From Syntrophus gentianae (lineage in GTDB: Bacteria; Desulfobacterota; Syntrophia; Syntrophales; Syntrophaceae), in the NCBI RefSeq assembly GCF_900109885.1, contig NZ_FOBS01000015.1, forward strand, positions 1-64,000: DNA of 64,000 bases. Direction: 5' to 3'. Shown piece by piece: positions 8,854 through 17,751 of the stretch (positions within the stretch are counted from its first letter, which is position 1; every line of letters starts with the position of its first letter). The position numbers were made by a program, and so were the translations under genes. The notes beneath the pieces were generated by a model. That model was given only the letters and a program-made list of their open reading frames with translations. It searched no databases and was not told the origin of the DNA.

Positions 8854-10083
8854 CTATTGTTTAGATGCGATGGCTTTCAGCAGTAAATCTTCGAACTTTT
8901 TAGCAGCTACCTGGGGTGAGTGGTGCGTTTCAGCCCACATTCGCCCATTCTGCCCCAAGCTCTCCCGCAGACACTTATCTTGCTCAAGTCTAAGTATGGC
9001 CTGAACGAGATCTATTGAACTGTCAGGTCGAACGCATAATCCTACATCAGCCTCCTTTACCAAGTTCCAGAGGTCACTGCCTTCATCCACACTGACCACT
9101 ATCGGTCTGCCGCTTGCTAAAATTGAAAGAGTTTTGGAAGGCACAGAATTTGTGGCTAGTCCTTGCCGTAAGGTGACCAAAGATATATCAGCACACGCCA
9201 AAACTTCAGATAGTCGCTCACGCGGCTGAAACGGCATGAACTTCACATTAGTCAGTTGCCTTTTTTTTGATTCAGCCATCAAAGGTTTGCGACCCACACC
9301 ATCTCCAATGAATAAGAAGAGGAATTTATCATGGTGTGCAAGCTGTTCAGCGGCGGCCAAAACCTGCTCCAAGTTTTGTGACAAACCGATATTCCCAGCA
9401 TAGAGAACGATGAATCGATCCACTAAATTATTTTCCTGGGCAAATGCGTTCACGCGGGAGGCAGGACGGATCAAATCTGTGTCGACCCAGTTGTAAACCA
9501 AAGCCATTTTTTCATCAGATACGCCAAGCGCGCGTAAACCAGGTCTGAACGAATCTGAAATGATTTGAATAATTGCTGAATGCAGCAAGCAATACCGCTC
9601 CAGTCTGGCTACAGCATTGATCACAAATTTTTTTTTGAATACACCCAGTTTAATGCCAACATCCGGGTACAAATCCTGTACGGAATAAACGATCGGTTTA
9701 TGCTTTAGTACTCCCAGTAAAGCAAAGGGAAGCAATACTGTAAGAAAAGAATTAGCCGCGAGGACAACGTCATATTTCAGGTTCAGGCCAGACAAAGCAG
9801 TTCCTACCTGAAAGCAGAGAAATTGGAAAAAACGTTGAACAAGCTTGGCCCGGTTTACAGAAGGTAGCTTCACCCGCACCACATTTACACCGTCCTCAAC
9901 TGAACTCCAGACCCATTTGCTGCGAAATTCCTTTTGCACCTGCCCAGTTGGATAATGTGGCACCGCTGTAATAACAGTAACTTGATGCCCCAATCTCACC
10001 AGACCTTTACAGAGCATCGTAAATAAAGGTGCCGCGGGACCAAGATCTGGCTCATACATCGTGCCGATTAAAAGAATGCGCAT
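8854..10083 (-). CDS. Glycosyltransferase, WcaI/GT4-like
   Basis: A glycosyltransferase of about 409 residues, of the type called WcaI-like in exopolysaccharide clusters. The N-terminus MRILLIGTMYEPDLGPAAPL has the characteristic Y-x-P-D-x-G-P acceptor loop. The donor side has IVLYAGNIGLSQNLEQVL near residues 220-237 and a NSVPSKTLSILASGRPIVVS block near 325-344. Unlike the other three transferases here, the E-x7-E position is shifted to this P-S-K-T/A-S-G-R-P form, which is normal for the subgroup. I chose the ATG at 10083 because the frame's extra 13 residues upstream do not look conserved. It is followed by the FemAB-like pair and preceded by a hairpin at 10123-10156. Confidence 0.8.
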   Translation of the reverse strand: MRILLIGTMYEPDLGPAAPLFTMLCKGLVRLGHQVTVITAVPHYPTGQVQKEFRSKWVWSSVEDGVNVVRVKLPSVNRAKLVQRFFQFLCFQVGTALSGLNLKYDVVLAANSFLTVLLPFALLGVLKHKPIVYSVQDLYPDVGIKLGVFKKKFVINAVARLERYCLLHSAIIQIISDSFRPGLRALGVSDEKMALVYNWVDTDLIRPASRVNAFAQENNLVDRFIVLYAGNIGLSQNLEQVLAAAEQLAHHDKFLFLFIGDGVGRKPLMAESKKRQLTNVKFMPFQPRERLSEVLACADISLVTLRQGLATNSVPSKTLSILASGRPIVVSVDEGSDLWNLVKEADVGLCVRPDSSIDLVQAILRLEQDKCLRESLGQNGRMWAETHHSPQVAAKKFEDLLLKAIASKQ

Positions 10084-10122
10084 AGACTTAGTGCTTCTCG
10101 AAAAACTTTGTTTAACTTCCAA

Positions 10123-10156
10123 ATTGGTTTTTAGCTCTCATGGTTGAAAAACCAAT
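10123..10156 (-). terminator. Hairpin between GNAT and WcaI-like genes
   Basis: Bases 10123-10132 (ATTGGTTTTT) pair perfectly with 10147-10156, leaving a 14-base loop. It is AT-rich with a T-tract inside the stem, and lies between two minus-strand genes. It could be a weak terminator for the upstream GNAT gene. Confidence 0.4.
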
Positions 10157-10305
10157 AAAGTTGCGTTAAATATTTTAAAATACTTGACAAGTATGATTAT
10201 TCATAAAAGTTTCCCAGTCATATTAACACATTTGAAGGAGACTCAGAATGTCATTTAAGGAAGATGATTCTTATCCCACTGCAATCTTGTTGCAGACAGG
10301 GTCTT

Positions 10306-11055
10306 TTATATCACCTCTTCGATCTTCTTATAGAAAAAGAAACGAGATGCCCGAAATTTCTTTATTTCTTTGTACTTAAGCGTCCTGTGCATCCGCATGG
10401 CAGGAAGATTGTCGTTATAGTAATAGCTATATAATTTCCGGTATCCTTCTGATTTCAATTTTGATTGGAGAGAAATCTGAAGTGGAACGGCGAGATTTTT
10501 GCCTCGGTAAGAAGGATCGATGAACACATCATAGATATATGCCTCCCTATCCTTACAATGGATCCCCAGCATATCAAGGTCAGGATTATTGATAGCGACT
10601 CCGGCCCCATATTGCATCACGCACCAAAGATCGCCAACCACAACAAAATCTTTGATAAGCGCAAAAATACGCAGCCCTCTTTTTATACTGTGCTTCAGTT
10701 TGAAGCCACGACTTTTCACCGCAAAAGACAATTTTCCCTTGATGATTTCATCCGGAATGAGTTCAACAAAGTGAAAGTCACTTGGGAGGATGTTTTTTGG
10801 CGGAGTAAGTGTGGCAAGATCTATCTCCACTTGTGTTAATAGTCTGTGACGAAACATTTGCCGGTGGAATAAATCTTTCAGCTTCCCATCCAATATTGCC
10901 TCATACACTAATTGGAATGCCAACAAGGAAAGCTTTACAAAACGTTCAAATTGGTCTTTAAGGAGCATGGACGAAAAGAGAGCTTTAATTTTTCGAAAAT
11001 TGGTGTTTCTTAATCTCTTCGCTACTGATGGGATGATTGGCAGCCCCTGGACCAT
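10306..11055 (-). CDS. GNAT-family N-acetyltransferase
   Basis: The second half has the GNAT acetyl-CoA signature: strand EAYIYDVFIDPSYRGKNLAV, with R-G-K-N-L-A as the pyrophosphate-binding Q/R-x-x-G-x-A variant, then SLQSKLKSEGYRKLYSYYYN and N-x-x-x-x-R-M-H-R-T-L-K-Y-K-E. The N-terminal 100 residues have no clear domain. I place the start at the ATG at 11055, which has GGGAGG nine bases upstream; the frame extends to a GTG at 11115. Its place between gmd and the WcaI-like gene suggests it acylates an amino sugar or a peptide of the exported polymer, but the substrate is unknown. Confidence 0.7.
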   Translation of the reverse strand: MVQGLPIIPSVAKRLRNTNFRKIKALFSSMLLKDQFERFVKLSLLAFQLVYEAILDGKLKDLFHRQMFRHRLLTQVEIDLATLTPPKNILPSDFHFVELIPDEIIKGKLSFAVKSRGFKLKHSIKRGLRIFALIKDFVVVGDLWCVMQYGAGVAINNPDLDMLGIHCKDREAYIYDVFIDPSYRGKNLAVPLQISLQSKLKSEGYRKLYSYYYNDNLPAMRMHRTLKYKEIKKFRASRFFFYKKIEEVI

Positions 11056-11238
11056 ACAGGCATCCTCCCATCCTGGACAAACTGCAAGAGAACAACATTG
11101 TTGAGACCTTTGCACATCTCCTATTTTTACCCGGTTTAATCAAATAAAATGTCAGGTTGTGCAAATGTCTCAGATCAGAAAATTATGATTGCAACGTACT
11201 TGTCTTTCATGGATCTTTTCCCTCTTCATTACCCTGAT

Positions 11239-12318
11239 TCACTCGTTATGACAATACACCGTATAGCCGTGCTTCTTGACCAGTTCATCCCGCTCAGTGA
11301 TTTTGAAATCTTCCTGAACCATTTCGGTGACGAGCTCCTGGAATGTAATCTTCGGTGTCCATCCGAGCCTTTGGCGGGCTTTTGCCGGATCACCAAGAAG
11401 GGTTTCCACCTCCGTGGGCCGGAAATAGCGGGGGTCGACACTGATTATGGGCCTCTCGCCCCAGTAGCCAACCTCATCAAGACCTTTGCCCTCCCAGCGT
11501 ATTTTAATTTCCAGCTCATGAGCTGCTGCATTAATGAAATCACGGACACTATACTGGACTCCCGTAGCAATGACAAAATCGTCCGGGAGAGGCTGTTGGA
11601 GCATGAGCCACTGCATCTCCACGTAGTCACGGGCATGGCCCCAGTCTCTTTTTGAATCCAGATTGCCAAGATAGAGGGTGTCCTGCAGACCCAGTTTGAT
11701 CCGCGACAAGGCTCTAGTGATCTTCCGAGTGACAAAGGTCTCTCCCCGCACGGGGGATTCATGATTGAACAGAATTCCGTTACAGGCATAGATCCCATAG
11801 GCTTCACGGTAATTCACCGTAATCCAGTAGGCGTAAAGCTTGGCAACCGCATAGGGGCTGCGGGGATAAAAGGGCGTTGTTTCCCTTTGAGGAGTTTCCT
11901 GGACCTTGCCGAAAAGCTCGGAGGTGGATGCCTGATAGAATCGTGTTGTCTTTTCCATGCCCAGGATGCGGATGGCCTCAAGAAGGCGTAACGTTCCCAC
12001 GGCATCGGAGTTGGCCGTGTATTCCGGTTCTTCAAAGGACACGGCAACATGGGACTGGGCGGCAAGATTGTAGATTTCGGCCGGTTGCACCAGTTGGATG
12101 ATCCGAATCAGGCTGGAGGAATCTGTCAGATCACCGTGATGAAGAATGAAATTGCGATCCGATACATGGGGGTCCTGGTAAAGGTGATCGATCCGGTCAG
12201 TATTGAACAGCGAGGTGCGCCGTTTGATACCGTGAACCTCGTAACCTTTGTTCAGCAGAAACTCGGCCAGATAAGAACCATCCTGCCCCGTGATGCCTGT
12301 AATGAGAGCCTTCTTCAT
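11239..12318 (-). CDS. gmd: GDP-mannose 4,6-dehydratase
   Basis: This cytosolic short-chain dehydrogenase/reductase converts GDP-D-mannose to GDP-4-keto-6-deoxy-D-mannose, using NADP as internal hydride carrier. The 359 residues match the family length. The nucleotide loop GITGQDG is at residues 8-14, the family-typical STSELFGKV follows (Ser/Thr and Glu of the active site), and the catalytic pair sits in YAVAKLYAY. The [14 protein letters not shown] block near residue 220 is also diagnostic. It is 33 bases downstream of fcl and shares the operon manC-fcl-gmd. Together these make GDP-L-fucose, or other GDP-6-deoxyhexoses, from mannose-1-phosphate for the polysaccharide. Confidence 0.96.
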   Translation of the reverse strand: MKKALITGITGQDGSYLAEFLLNKGYEVHGIKRRTSLFNTDRIDHLYQDPHVSDRNFILHHGDLTDSSSLIRIIQLVQPAEIYNLAAQSHVAVSFEEPEYTANSDAVGTLRLLEAIRILGMEKTTRFYQASTSELFGKVQETPQRETTPFYPRSPYAVAKLYAYWITVNYREAYGIYACNGILFNHESPVRGETFVTRKITRALSRIKLGLQDTLYLGNLDSKRDWGHARDYVEMQWLMLQQPLPDDFVIATGVQYSVRDFINAAAHELEIKIRWEGKGLDEVGYWGERPIISVDPRYFRPTEVETLLGDPAKARQRLGWTPKITFQELVTEMVQEDFKITERDELVKKHGYTVYCHNE

Positions 12319-12351
12319 AATTTTTACATCCTCTGATTTGTGAGTTAAACT

Positions 12352-13344
12352 CTAACACTTGATCCGGTTGTTTACATAATCTGTGTAGGTTTCAGCTAGA
12401 CCATCCTCCAAGGTCACATTCGCTTGCCATCCAAGTGAATGAAGGCGGGAAGTGTCCATCAGCTTGCGTGGAGTGCCATCTGGCTTACTCACGTCAAATT
12501 CGATTTTTCCTGAATAGCTGACTACTTTACAGATGGTTTCAGCCAATTCCCGGATGGTGATATCGCTGCCATAACCGACATTGATGTGACTTTGCATAGG
12601 CTGGGTTTGGGCGTCGTAGGCAGCTTTGTCCAGATGCATCACATACACACTTGCCGCAGCCATATCATCCACGTAGAGGAATTCGCGGCGCGGCGTGCCA
12701 GTTCCCCAGATGGTGACGAATGCCTGCTTGTTGATCTTGGCTTCATGAAAACGTCGAATCAGGGCGGGGACGACGTGGCTATTTTCCGGATGATAGTTAT
12801 CACCAGGACCGTAGAGGTTGGTGGGCATCACACTCCGGAAATCGACGCAATGGCTTTCACCATATTGGCGGTTGTAGCTTTCGCAGAGTTTAATTCCTGA
12901 AATTTTGGCAATGGCGTAGGGTTCGTTAGTCGGCTCGAGTGGCCCGGTGAGTAGTGCATCTTCTCGCATGGGTTGCATCGCGAACTTGGGATAAATGCAA
13001 CTTGATCCAAGGAACAGCAGTTTTTTTACACCTGCCCGCCAGGCTTCATGGATTACATTGACCTCTATCATCATATTTTGATAGATGAATTCGGCTGGAT
13101 AGGTGCTGTTTGCATAAATTCCACCCACCCGGGCAGCTGCCAAATAGACCTGATCGGGTTTTTCCGTTTCAAAAAAACAGCGAACAGCAGCCTGCTCGGT
13201 AAGGTCCAGCTCTTTATGAGTTTTCAGGATCAATGAACGAGTACTAAGGCCTTGCGCCAGCAATGTGCGGACAATGGCGGAACCAACCATGCCACTGTGA
13301 CCGGCAACATAGATTCTTGGTTGTGAGGAGATTGTGTTTTTGAT
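12352..13344 (-). CDS. fcl: GDP-L-fucose synthase, probable non-canonical start
   Basis: The protein is the bifunctional 3,5-epimerase/4-reductase that turns the Gmd product into GDP-L-fucose. It has the [13 protein letters not shown] block and the catalytic YAIAKISG motif, plus the [11 protein letters not shown] segment typical of Fcl/WcaG. The only canonical start in the frame is an ATG at 13290, but this would begin inside the Rossmann loop. The frame continues upstream as [15 protein letters not shown], exactly the conserved N-terminus of the family. Between that segment and the in-frame TAG ending manC (13360-13362) there is no ATG, GTG or TTG. The best candidate is an ATC at 13342-13344 with AAAAGG nine bases upstream, giving about 330 residues. 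An alternative is a sequence error at the true start. Confidence 0.88.
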   Translation of the reverse strand: MKNTISSQPRIYVAGHSGMVGSAIVRTLLAQGLSTRSLILKTHKELDLTEQAAVRCFFETEKPDQVYLAAARVGGIYANSTYPAEFIYQNMMIEVNVIHEAWRAGVKKLLFLGSSCIYPKFAMQPMREDALLTGPLEPTNEPYAIAKISGIKLCESYNRQYGESHCVDFRSVMPTNLYGPGDNYHPENSHVVPALIRRFHEAKINKQAFVTIWGTGTPRREFLYVDDMAAASVYVMHLDKAAYDAQTQPMQSHINVGYGSDITIRELAETICKVVSYSGKIEFDVSKPDGTPRKLMDTSRLHSLGWQANVTLEDGLAETYTDYVNNRIKC

Positions 13345-13359
13345 CTCTTTTAACCTTTT

Positions 13360-14808
13360 CTACTTCCGACCGTATCGGTCTTCCAGGCGGATGATGTCGT
13401 CTTCTCCCAGATACATCCCTGACTGGATCTCAATGATTTCCAGAGGAACCTGTCCGGGGTTTTCGACACGGTGCTTTTCCATTACCGGGATAAAGGTCGA
13501 TTGATTTTCCGTGAGCAGAATCGTCTCTTCGCCCAAGGTGATTCTGGCAACGCCTCGTACAACGATCCAGTGTTCCGAGCGATGATGGTGCATTTGCAGG
13601 CTGAGAATTGCCCCAGGGTTTACTAAAATACGTTTTACCTGGAAGCCCTCGCCCTGATCCAGGGAATCATACCAGCCCCAGGGGCGTAAAACCTTTCGAT
13701 GGGAGGTTCCTTCCTGGCGACTCTTCGTTCTCAGGGCGCCAACAATCTTTTTAACGTTCTGGACTTTATCCTTATTCGCAATAAGGACAGCATCAGGGGT
13801 TTCAACGATGACCATCCGGTCGATGCCCACACAGGAGACCAGGCGGGATGTGGCAAAGATGAGGGAGTTTTGTGAATCTTCGAGGAGAACGTCCCCGGAA
13901 GCTGCATTGCCTTGGTCATCCTTCTCTCCGATTTGCCAGACAGCGTCCCAGGCGCCGACATCGGACCACCCCGCATCCAGAGTGACCATGATGCATCGGA
14001 TCGCCGAATCTGATAAGACACTGATCTTTTCCATGATGGCGTAATCAATGGAATCTGTGGGACAGGCGGAAAAAGTCTCGCTGTCCAGACGGAGAAAATC
14101 CGAGTCGCGGTATCCCCGTTCAAAGGCGGTGCGACAAAAGGCCAGCATAACCGGCTGAAGCTGTTCCATCGCTCGAAGCCATGTCTCAGCCCGCAAGAGG
14201 AACATACCGCTGTTCCAGCAATAGTCGCCAGTGGCAAGATAAGCTTCGGCTGTTGTCGAATCCGGTTTTTCTACAAAACGGAGAATCGGAAAAACAGAAT
14301 CGGCAAGAGGTGTTTGGTGATCCGCCTGAATGTATCCATAGCCGGTTTCCGGACGGACTGGAATGATACCAAAAGTCACAATCGCACCGGATAGGGCAGG
14401 GGCGATGCCTCGCTCGATGGCTCGGTGAAAGGCTTCCTTATCCTCGACAACATGATCTGCGGGCATGACTAGCAAGAGCAGGTTTCCTCCGCTCTCTGTG
14501 GCACTAAGTGCGGCAACCGTCAGAGCCGGAGCAGTGTTGCGCCCGCAAGGTTCAAGGATTATAGATGTCCCGTTACTACCTGTTTCCTTGATCTGTTCCG
14601 CTACAAGGAAACGGTTGTCTTCATTGCAAACCACGATAGGGTTTTGGACAAGCTCTACCTCCGTGCAGGCAAAACCATCCAGTCGACGGATCGTTGCCTG
14701 CAACAGTGTTTCCTTTCCCACTAGCGTAATCAGCTGTTTGGGGTATTTATCCCGAGACAGAGGCCAGAGACGGCTGCCCGCTCCGCCACAAAGGATTGTG
14801 GGAACCAA
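13360..14808 (-). CDS. manC: Mannose-1-phosphate guanylyltransferase / mannose-6-phosphate isomerase (type II)
   Basis: A 482-residue bifunctional enzyme. The N-terminal nucleotidyltransferase domain starts with GGAGSRLWPLSRDKYPKQL, the pyrophosphorylase signature, and has FVEKPD near residue 170, making GDP-mannose from mannose-1-P and GTP. The C-terminal cupin domain (about residues 370-482) has the metal-binding QMHHHRSEHWIVVRG block of type II phosphomannose isomerases. The frame begins with TTG at 14808, directly before VPTILCGG; no ATG or GTG lies before the upstream stop. It feeds gmd and fcl in the same operon. A second, shorter guanylyltransferase is encoded at 62758-63831. Confidence 0.93.
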   Translation of the reverse strand: MVPTILCGGAGSRLWPLSRDKYPKQLITLVGKETLLQATIRRLDGFACTEVELVQNPIVVCNEDNRFLVAEQIKETGSNGTSIILEPCGRNTAPALTVAALSATESGGNLLLLVMPADHVVEDKEAFHRAIERGIAPALSGAIVTFGIIPVRPETGYGYIQADHQTPLADSVFPILRFVEKPDSTTAEAYLATGDYCWNSGMFLLRAETWLRAMEQLQPVMLAFCRTAFERGYRDSDFLRLDSETFSACPTDSIDYAIMEKISVLSDSAIRCIMVTLDAGWSDVGAWDAVWQIGEKDDQGNAASGDVLLEDSQNSLIFATSRLVSCVGIDRMVIVETPDAVLIANKDKVQNVKKIVGALRTKSRQEGTSHRKVLRPWGWYDSLDQGEGFQVKRILVNPGAILSLQMHHHRSEHWIVVRGVARITLGEETILLTENQSTFIPVMEKHRVENPGQVPLEIIEIQSGMYLGEDDIIRLEDRYGRK

Positions 14809-14925
14809 TAAGTGTTTGTTATGTGTGAAAATAGCGGATCCTTTGCTTTTAACTTAGCGAAATCTTTGCACAATTGCTATTTACTTTATTTAAGGAAAGT
14901 ATGTGCTTCCGAATATTCAACATAT

Positions 14926-15187
14926 TGAAATGTTTGCATAACTGCGAATTTCCAATCTGAGGAAAATTCTTCATCTGAAATGTTCAGTATATTTAGCGAG
15001 TTGCGTTTACCTATTTTGGGCATTCAAATAGAATTCTAAGTTATGCAAACATTTCATATTCGGACTATTGCGCTTTTCTATTTTGGGGATCGAAAGAAAT
15101 TTCAAGTTATGCAAACATTAACAAGAAAAAAATGAAAAAATAACGGCCAAAATGAGGGCAAAAGAAAAAAACTGAATTATGCAAACC
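14926..15187. repeat. Four copies of a TTATGCAAAC motif, one inverted
   Basis: The motif AGTTATGCAAACATTTCA occurs at 15039-15056 and its exact 18-base reverse complement at 14926-14943. Further direct copies are AGTTATGCAAACATTA at 15105-15120 and AATTATGCAAACCTCTCGG starting at 15177. The three direct copies are spaced roughly 66-71 bases apart. A related form, AATTATGTAAACCTTTCG, occurs beside palindrome 1 at 2131-2148. The regular spacing suggests protein-binding sites or remnants of a mobile element, not coding constraint. Confidence 0.7.
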
Positions 15188-15259
15188 TCTCGGAATGTCT
15201 TATATTAGACGCAGCTCCGCTTCCTCGGTTACAAAACCGTCTTTACTTCTGAAATGAAC

Positions 15260-15313
15260 TACCTCGCAGCAAGCTACGAGGTATCTAAACAGCAAGGAAC
15301 GAAGCAAGCTTCG
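15260..15313. repeat. Pair of small hairpins, each containing AGCAAGCT
   Basis: TACCTCG at 15260-15266 pairs with CGAGGTA at 15277-15283, and CGAAGC at 15300-15305 pairs with GCTTCG at 15308-15313. Both carry an internal GCAAGCT core. The first loop reads CAGCAAGCTA. Such twin hairpins look like the end of a small dispersed element; no gene of such an element remains. Confidence 0.5.
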
Positions 15314-15733
15314 GGGAATTCACCCTGAGAGATTAAAAAACATGGGGGAGGTGCCAGCCGCTTCCTCTAGTTCGGTAAATGTAACGGTGATCCCAGTTGA
15401 AAGTGTCTGGAAAATATCCTTTACGCCTGTTCTCTATGAAACGAACACCTTATATAAAATCCCATTTATCGGGACAATAGGGAGAAACCCTGATTTGTCC
15501 CTTCTAAAAACCCTGAATTGTTCCATGTCCAAGCTAAGGAAAAGGGTCTTCCATAAGAGGCTTGGATGAAGACAAAAATTGCAGGAAAGACATTGAAAAG
15601 TTAGGGATATATAAAATACTTGGGATGAATTGTAAACTTTTCTGATTACGCAATTAATACCAGATTAATCCCAGGTAAAACCTGTTGCGGTGGGCAAAGT
15701 CCTGTAAGGCTTGGAATAAAGATGGGAGGTCCG

Positions 15734-16831
15734 TCAGTTCGATGGTTGACCTTTGAGCGCGGCAATCTCTGCCATCAGCGCCACTCTGCTTTCATTGCTC
15801 TCTTTGAGCATTTTCAGCAGCTGAAGGACCCTTTCATCCTGCTGCTCTTTCCGGTCGAAAAGGACGCCCAGGCGGGTATTGATGTCCGCTACGAGGCTTT
15901 CGAGCAGTTGGAGCCGGCTTTCGATGGACGTAAACTGCTGCTCCATTCCTGATGTTCGTATTTGCCCATACTCGGGCATTAGGGGCAGATCGGCCTCTCG
16001 TTCCGCGTCCTGCTCCGGGAAGATGCCGCCGATTTTCCGTTCCGCAATCACGTCTTCAATGACAATTTTATCGATGGCGCGGAGTTCGTCGGCATATCCG
16101 TAGACCAGAGCGGCGTCGCACAGGATGTTGATGAGCCGGGGAATTCCCCGGGCGTAACGATGGATGGCGTCGATGGCCTCTTCCGTAAAGAGTTCCGGAT
16201 TTTCCGACCCGGCAATGGAGAGGCGGTGGCGGATGTAATGGGCTGTTTCATCGCGGTCGAGGCCGCTCAAATGGCAGTATACCGTAACGCGCTGAACGAA
16301 CTGTTCCAGCCTTTTCTGCTGCAGTTTGTATTTCAACTCCGGCTGGCCGACGAGGATCATCTGAATCAGATGGTGCTTTTCCGATTCCAGATTCGAGAGC
16401 ATGCGGATCTCTTCCACGGTGTTGTCCGGAAGATTCTGGGCTTCATCGATAATCAGGGTTACCCTCTTTTTGCGAGCGAACTGCTTCAGAAGAAATGAGT
16501 GAATGAGATCGAGAAGTTCTGCCTTATCCCGGGAGTCGGTAGGCAGCTCGAATTCCTGGCAGACCATCTTGAGGAACTGGGTCGGTGAAACCAGGGTCTG
16601 GTTGATCACGCCCACCTGGATGTTCTGTTTGATCTTGTTCAGCAGAAGGTTGATCAAGGTCGTTTTCCCGGAGCCGATTTCTCCCGTAATGACGACGAAT
16701 CCTTTGCTTTCCACAATAGCGTATTCCAGGTGGGTATAAGCGTCTTCGTGGACTTTGCTCATGAACAGATAGGAGGGGTCCGGAGTCAGGTTAAAGGGAT
16801 TTTCCTTCAGGCCATAGAATGATTCGTACAT
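15734..16831 (-). CDS. XrtA/PEP-CTERM-locus AAA ATPase (ExeA/GspA-like)
   Basis: A 365-residue ATPase of the kind that accompanies exosortase/PEP-CTERM polysaccharide loci and resembles the GspA/ExeA secretion ATPase. The N-terminus MYESFYGLKENPFNLTPDPS is highly characteristic. Walker A is GEIGSGKTT (near residues 51-59), Walker B is VTLIIDEAQNLP (near 125-136), and sensor-like SNLES follows. After about residue 270 comes a low-complexity hydrophilic stretch and a predicted coiled coil rich in LLESLVADIN and LLKMLKESNES heptads, which probably mediates oligomerisation. It is the last gene of the export operon, 12 bases after the tyrosine-kinase-like gene, and has a weak ribosome site, AAGGA, about 10 bases before the ATG. 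Confidence 0.9.
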   Translation of the reverse strand: MYESFYGLKENPFNLTPDPSYLFMSKVHEDAYTHLEYAIVESKGFVVITGEIGSGKTTLINLLLNKIKQNIQVGVINQTLVSPTQFLKMVCQEFELPTDSRDKAELLDLIHSFLLKQFARKKRVTLIIDEAQNLPDNTVEEIRMLSNLESEKHHLIQMILVGQPELKYKLQQKRLEQFVQRVTVYCHLSGLDRDETAHYIRHRLSIAGSENPELFTEEAIDAIHRYARGIPRLINILCDAALVYGYADELRAIDKIVIEDVIAERKIGGIFPEQDAEREADLPLMPEYGQIRTSGMEQQFTSIESRLQLLESLVADINTRLGVLFDRKEQQDERVLQLLKMLKESNESRVALMAEIAALKGQPSN

Positions 16832-16843
16832 GGGAGTTATTCC

Positions 16844-17668
16844 TTAATCTCTGAGTTTGTTCAGAAGGGTGCCGATGACCGGTTTATCCTTGAGCAGCTC
16901 AAAGGTCCGTTTCAGGTCGTTCTTGGTCGTTTTTTCCGCTTCCACCACAATCAGGATTCCATCGATGAATCGGGAGAGGACTAGCGGGTCGGCGTACTCC
17001 AGAAGAGAGCAGCTGTCAAATATGATAAAAAGATCAGAATAACGCTCTTTCAGTTCCTTAACCAGAGATTCCATCCGTGGCGATCCCAGAAGTTCGGATG
17101 AATTGGTCAGCGCCTTTCCGCCGGGCAGAATAACCAGTTTTTCGATACCGGGAGAGACCAGAAGATCGCTGAGGGGCATGTCTTTTTTAAGGTAGTCGGA
17201 AAGGCCTTCACTGATTTCAAAGCCAAAGAAATTGTGGATGGAAGGTTTGCGGAGGTCGGCGTCCACGAGAAGCGCGGTTCTATCAATTTCCTGGGAGATG
17301 CTGATGGCCAGATTAATGGCCGTCAACGTCTTTCCTTCGCCGGCGTTGGCGCTGGTTATCAGCAGGGTGTTCTTCCCCTCTTTAGCCATCCTGTTCAAAA
17401 TCTTGGTTCGGAGAATTTTGACTCGATTTGCCGCTGCACTGCCTTTACAATCGGGGATGATATGATTCTGTTTGAGGTGCTGGAAGTCAGCAGGGAGTTT
17501 ACGTGTCTGAAGATAAACGGGAGCTAGGGTTCCCTCTCGTTTATCTTTTCGATGCTGGGTCAAACTCTCCTCGAAGTCTTTGGAGGTTTTAGAGACAAAC
17601 ATTAAATTATCGAAGATATCGTCTCTGGTTTCCTTGGCCTTTTCAAGTGCTTTCTGTATTTTGCTCAC
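16844..17668 (-). CDS. BY-kinase/CpsD-CapB-type tyrosine autokinase domain protein
   Basis: A 274-residue cytoplasmic P-loop protein of the bacterial tyrosine-kinase family that pairs with a Wzz-type chain-length protein. It shows Walker A SANAGEGKTLTAINLA (near residues 103-118), Walker A' LLVDADLRKPS (near 135-145) and Walker B LFIIFDSCSLL (near 210-220). The C-terminus ends GTLLNKLRD and lacks the tyrosine cluster of classical BY-kinases, as is common in the PEP-CTERM-associated type. The start is GTG at 17668 with AGGGA upstream. Its partner is the chain-length gene 84 bases upstream. It would regulate polymer length or export by phosphorylation or ATP-dependent assembly. Confidence 0.88.
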   Translation of the reverse strand: MSKIQKALEKAKETRDDIFDNLMFVSKTSKDFEESLTQHRKDKREGTLAPVYLQTRKLPADFQHLKQNHIIPDCKGSAAANRVKILRTKILNRMAKEGKNTLLITSANAGEGKTLTAINLAISISQEIDRTALLVDADLRKPSIHNFFGFEISEGLSDYLKKDMPLSDLLVSPGIEKLVILPGGKALTNSSELLGSPRMESLVKELKERYSDLFIIFDSCSLLEYADPLVLSRFIDGILIVVEAEKTTKNDLKRTFELLKDKPVIGTLLNKLRD

Positions 17669-17751
17669 AGCATTTCCCTTTTAAGTTTATGCGTCCATGT
17701 ATGGATTCTGTCGTAAGGATTATTGAATTTCGCCTGGTTACAAGGCCGTTT

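Larger units (their letters stand above)
14809..15733. other. Gene-free spacer with repeats between biosynthesis and export clusters
   Basis: I see no convincing coding region in these 925 bases; a 75-codon frame at 15342-15569 has no ribosome site or recognisable product. The left half is AT-rich and contains the TTATGCAAAC motifs listed separately. The middle holds two tight hairpins (15260-15313). The promoter of the manC-fcl-gmd operon should lie near 14820-14930, but no clear -10/-35 pair stands out. A small hairpin with arms CAGG and CCTG sits near 15673-15685, after the end of the export operon. Confidence 0.6.

Noticed and set aside
15342-15569. Small plus-strand gene in the 15-kb spacer
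   Set aside because: No ribosome site, no homology-like motif, and it lies next to repeat remnants; kept only as a note.
15660-15722. c-di-GMP (GEMM) riboswitch suggested by GGGCAAAGTCC and neighbouring AAACC
   Set aside because: The second conserved half (GGUAGC...GGUUrCC) is missing, and on the plus strand no gene follows; it lies at the 3' end of a minus-strand operon.
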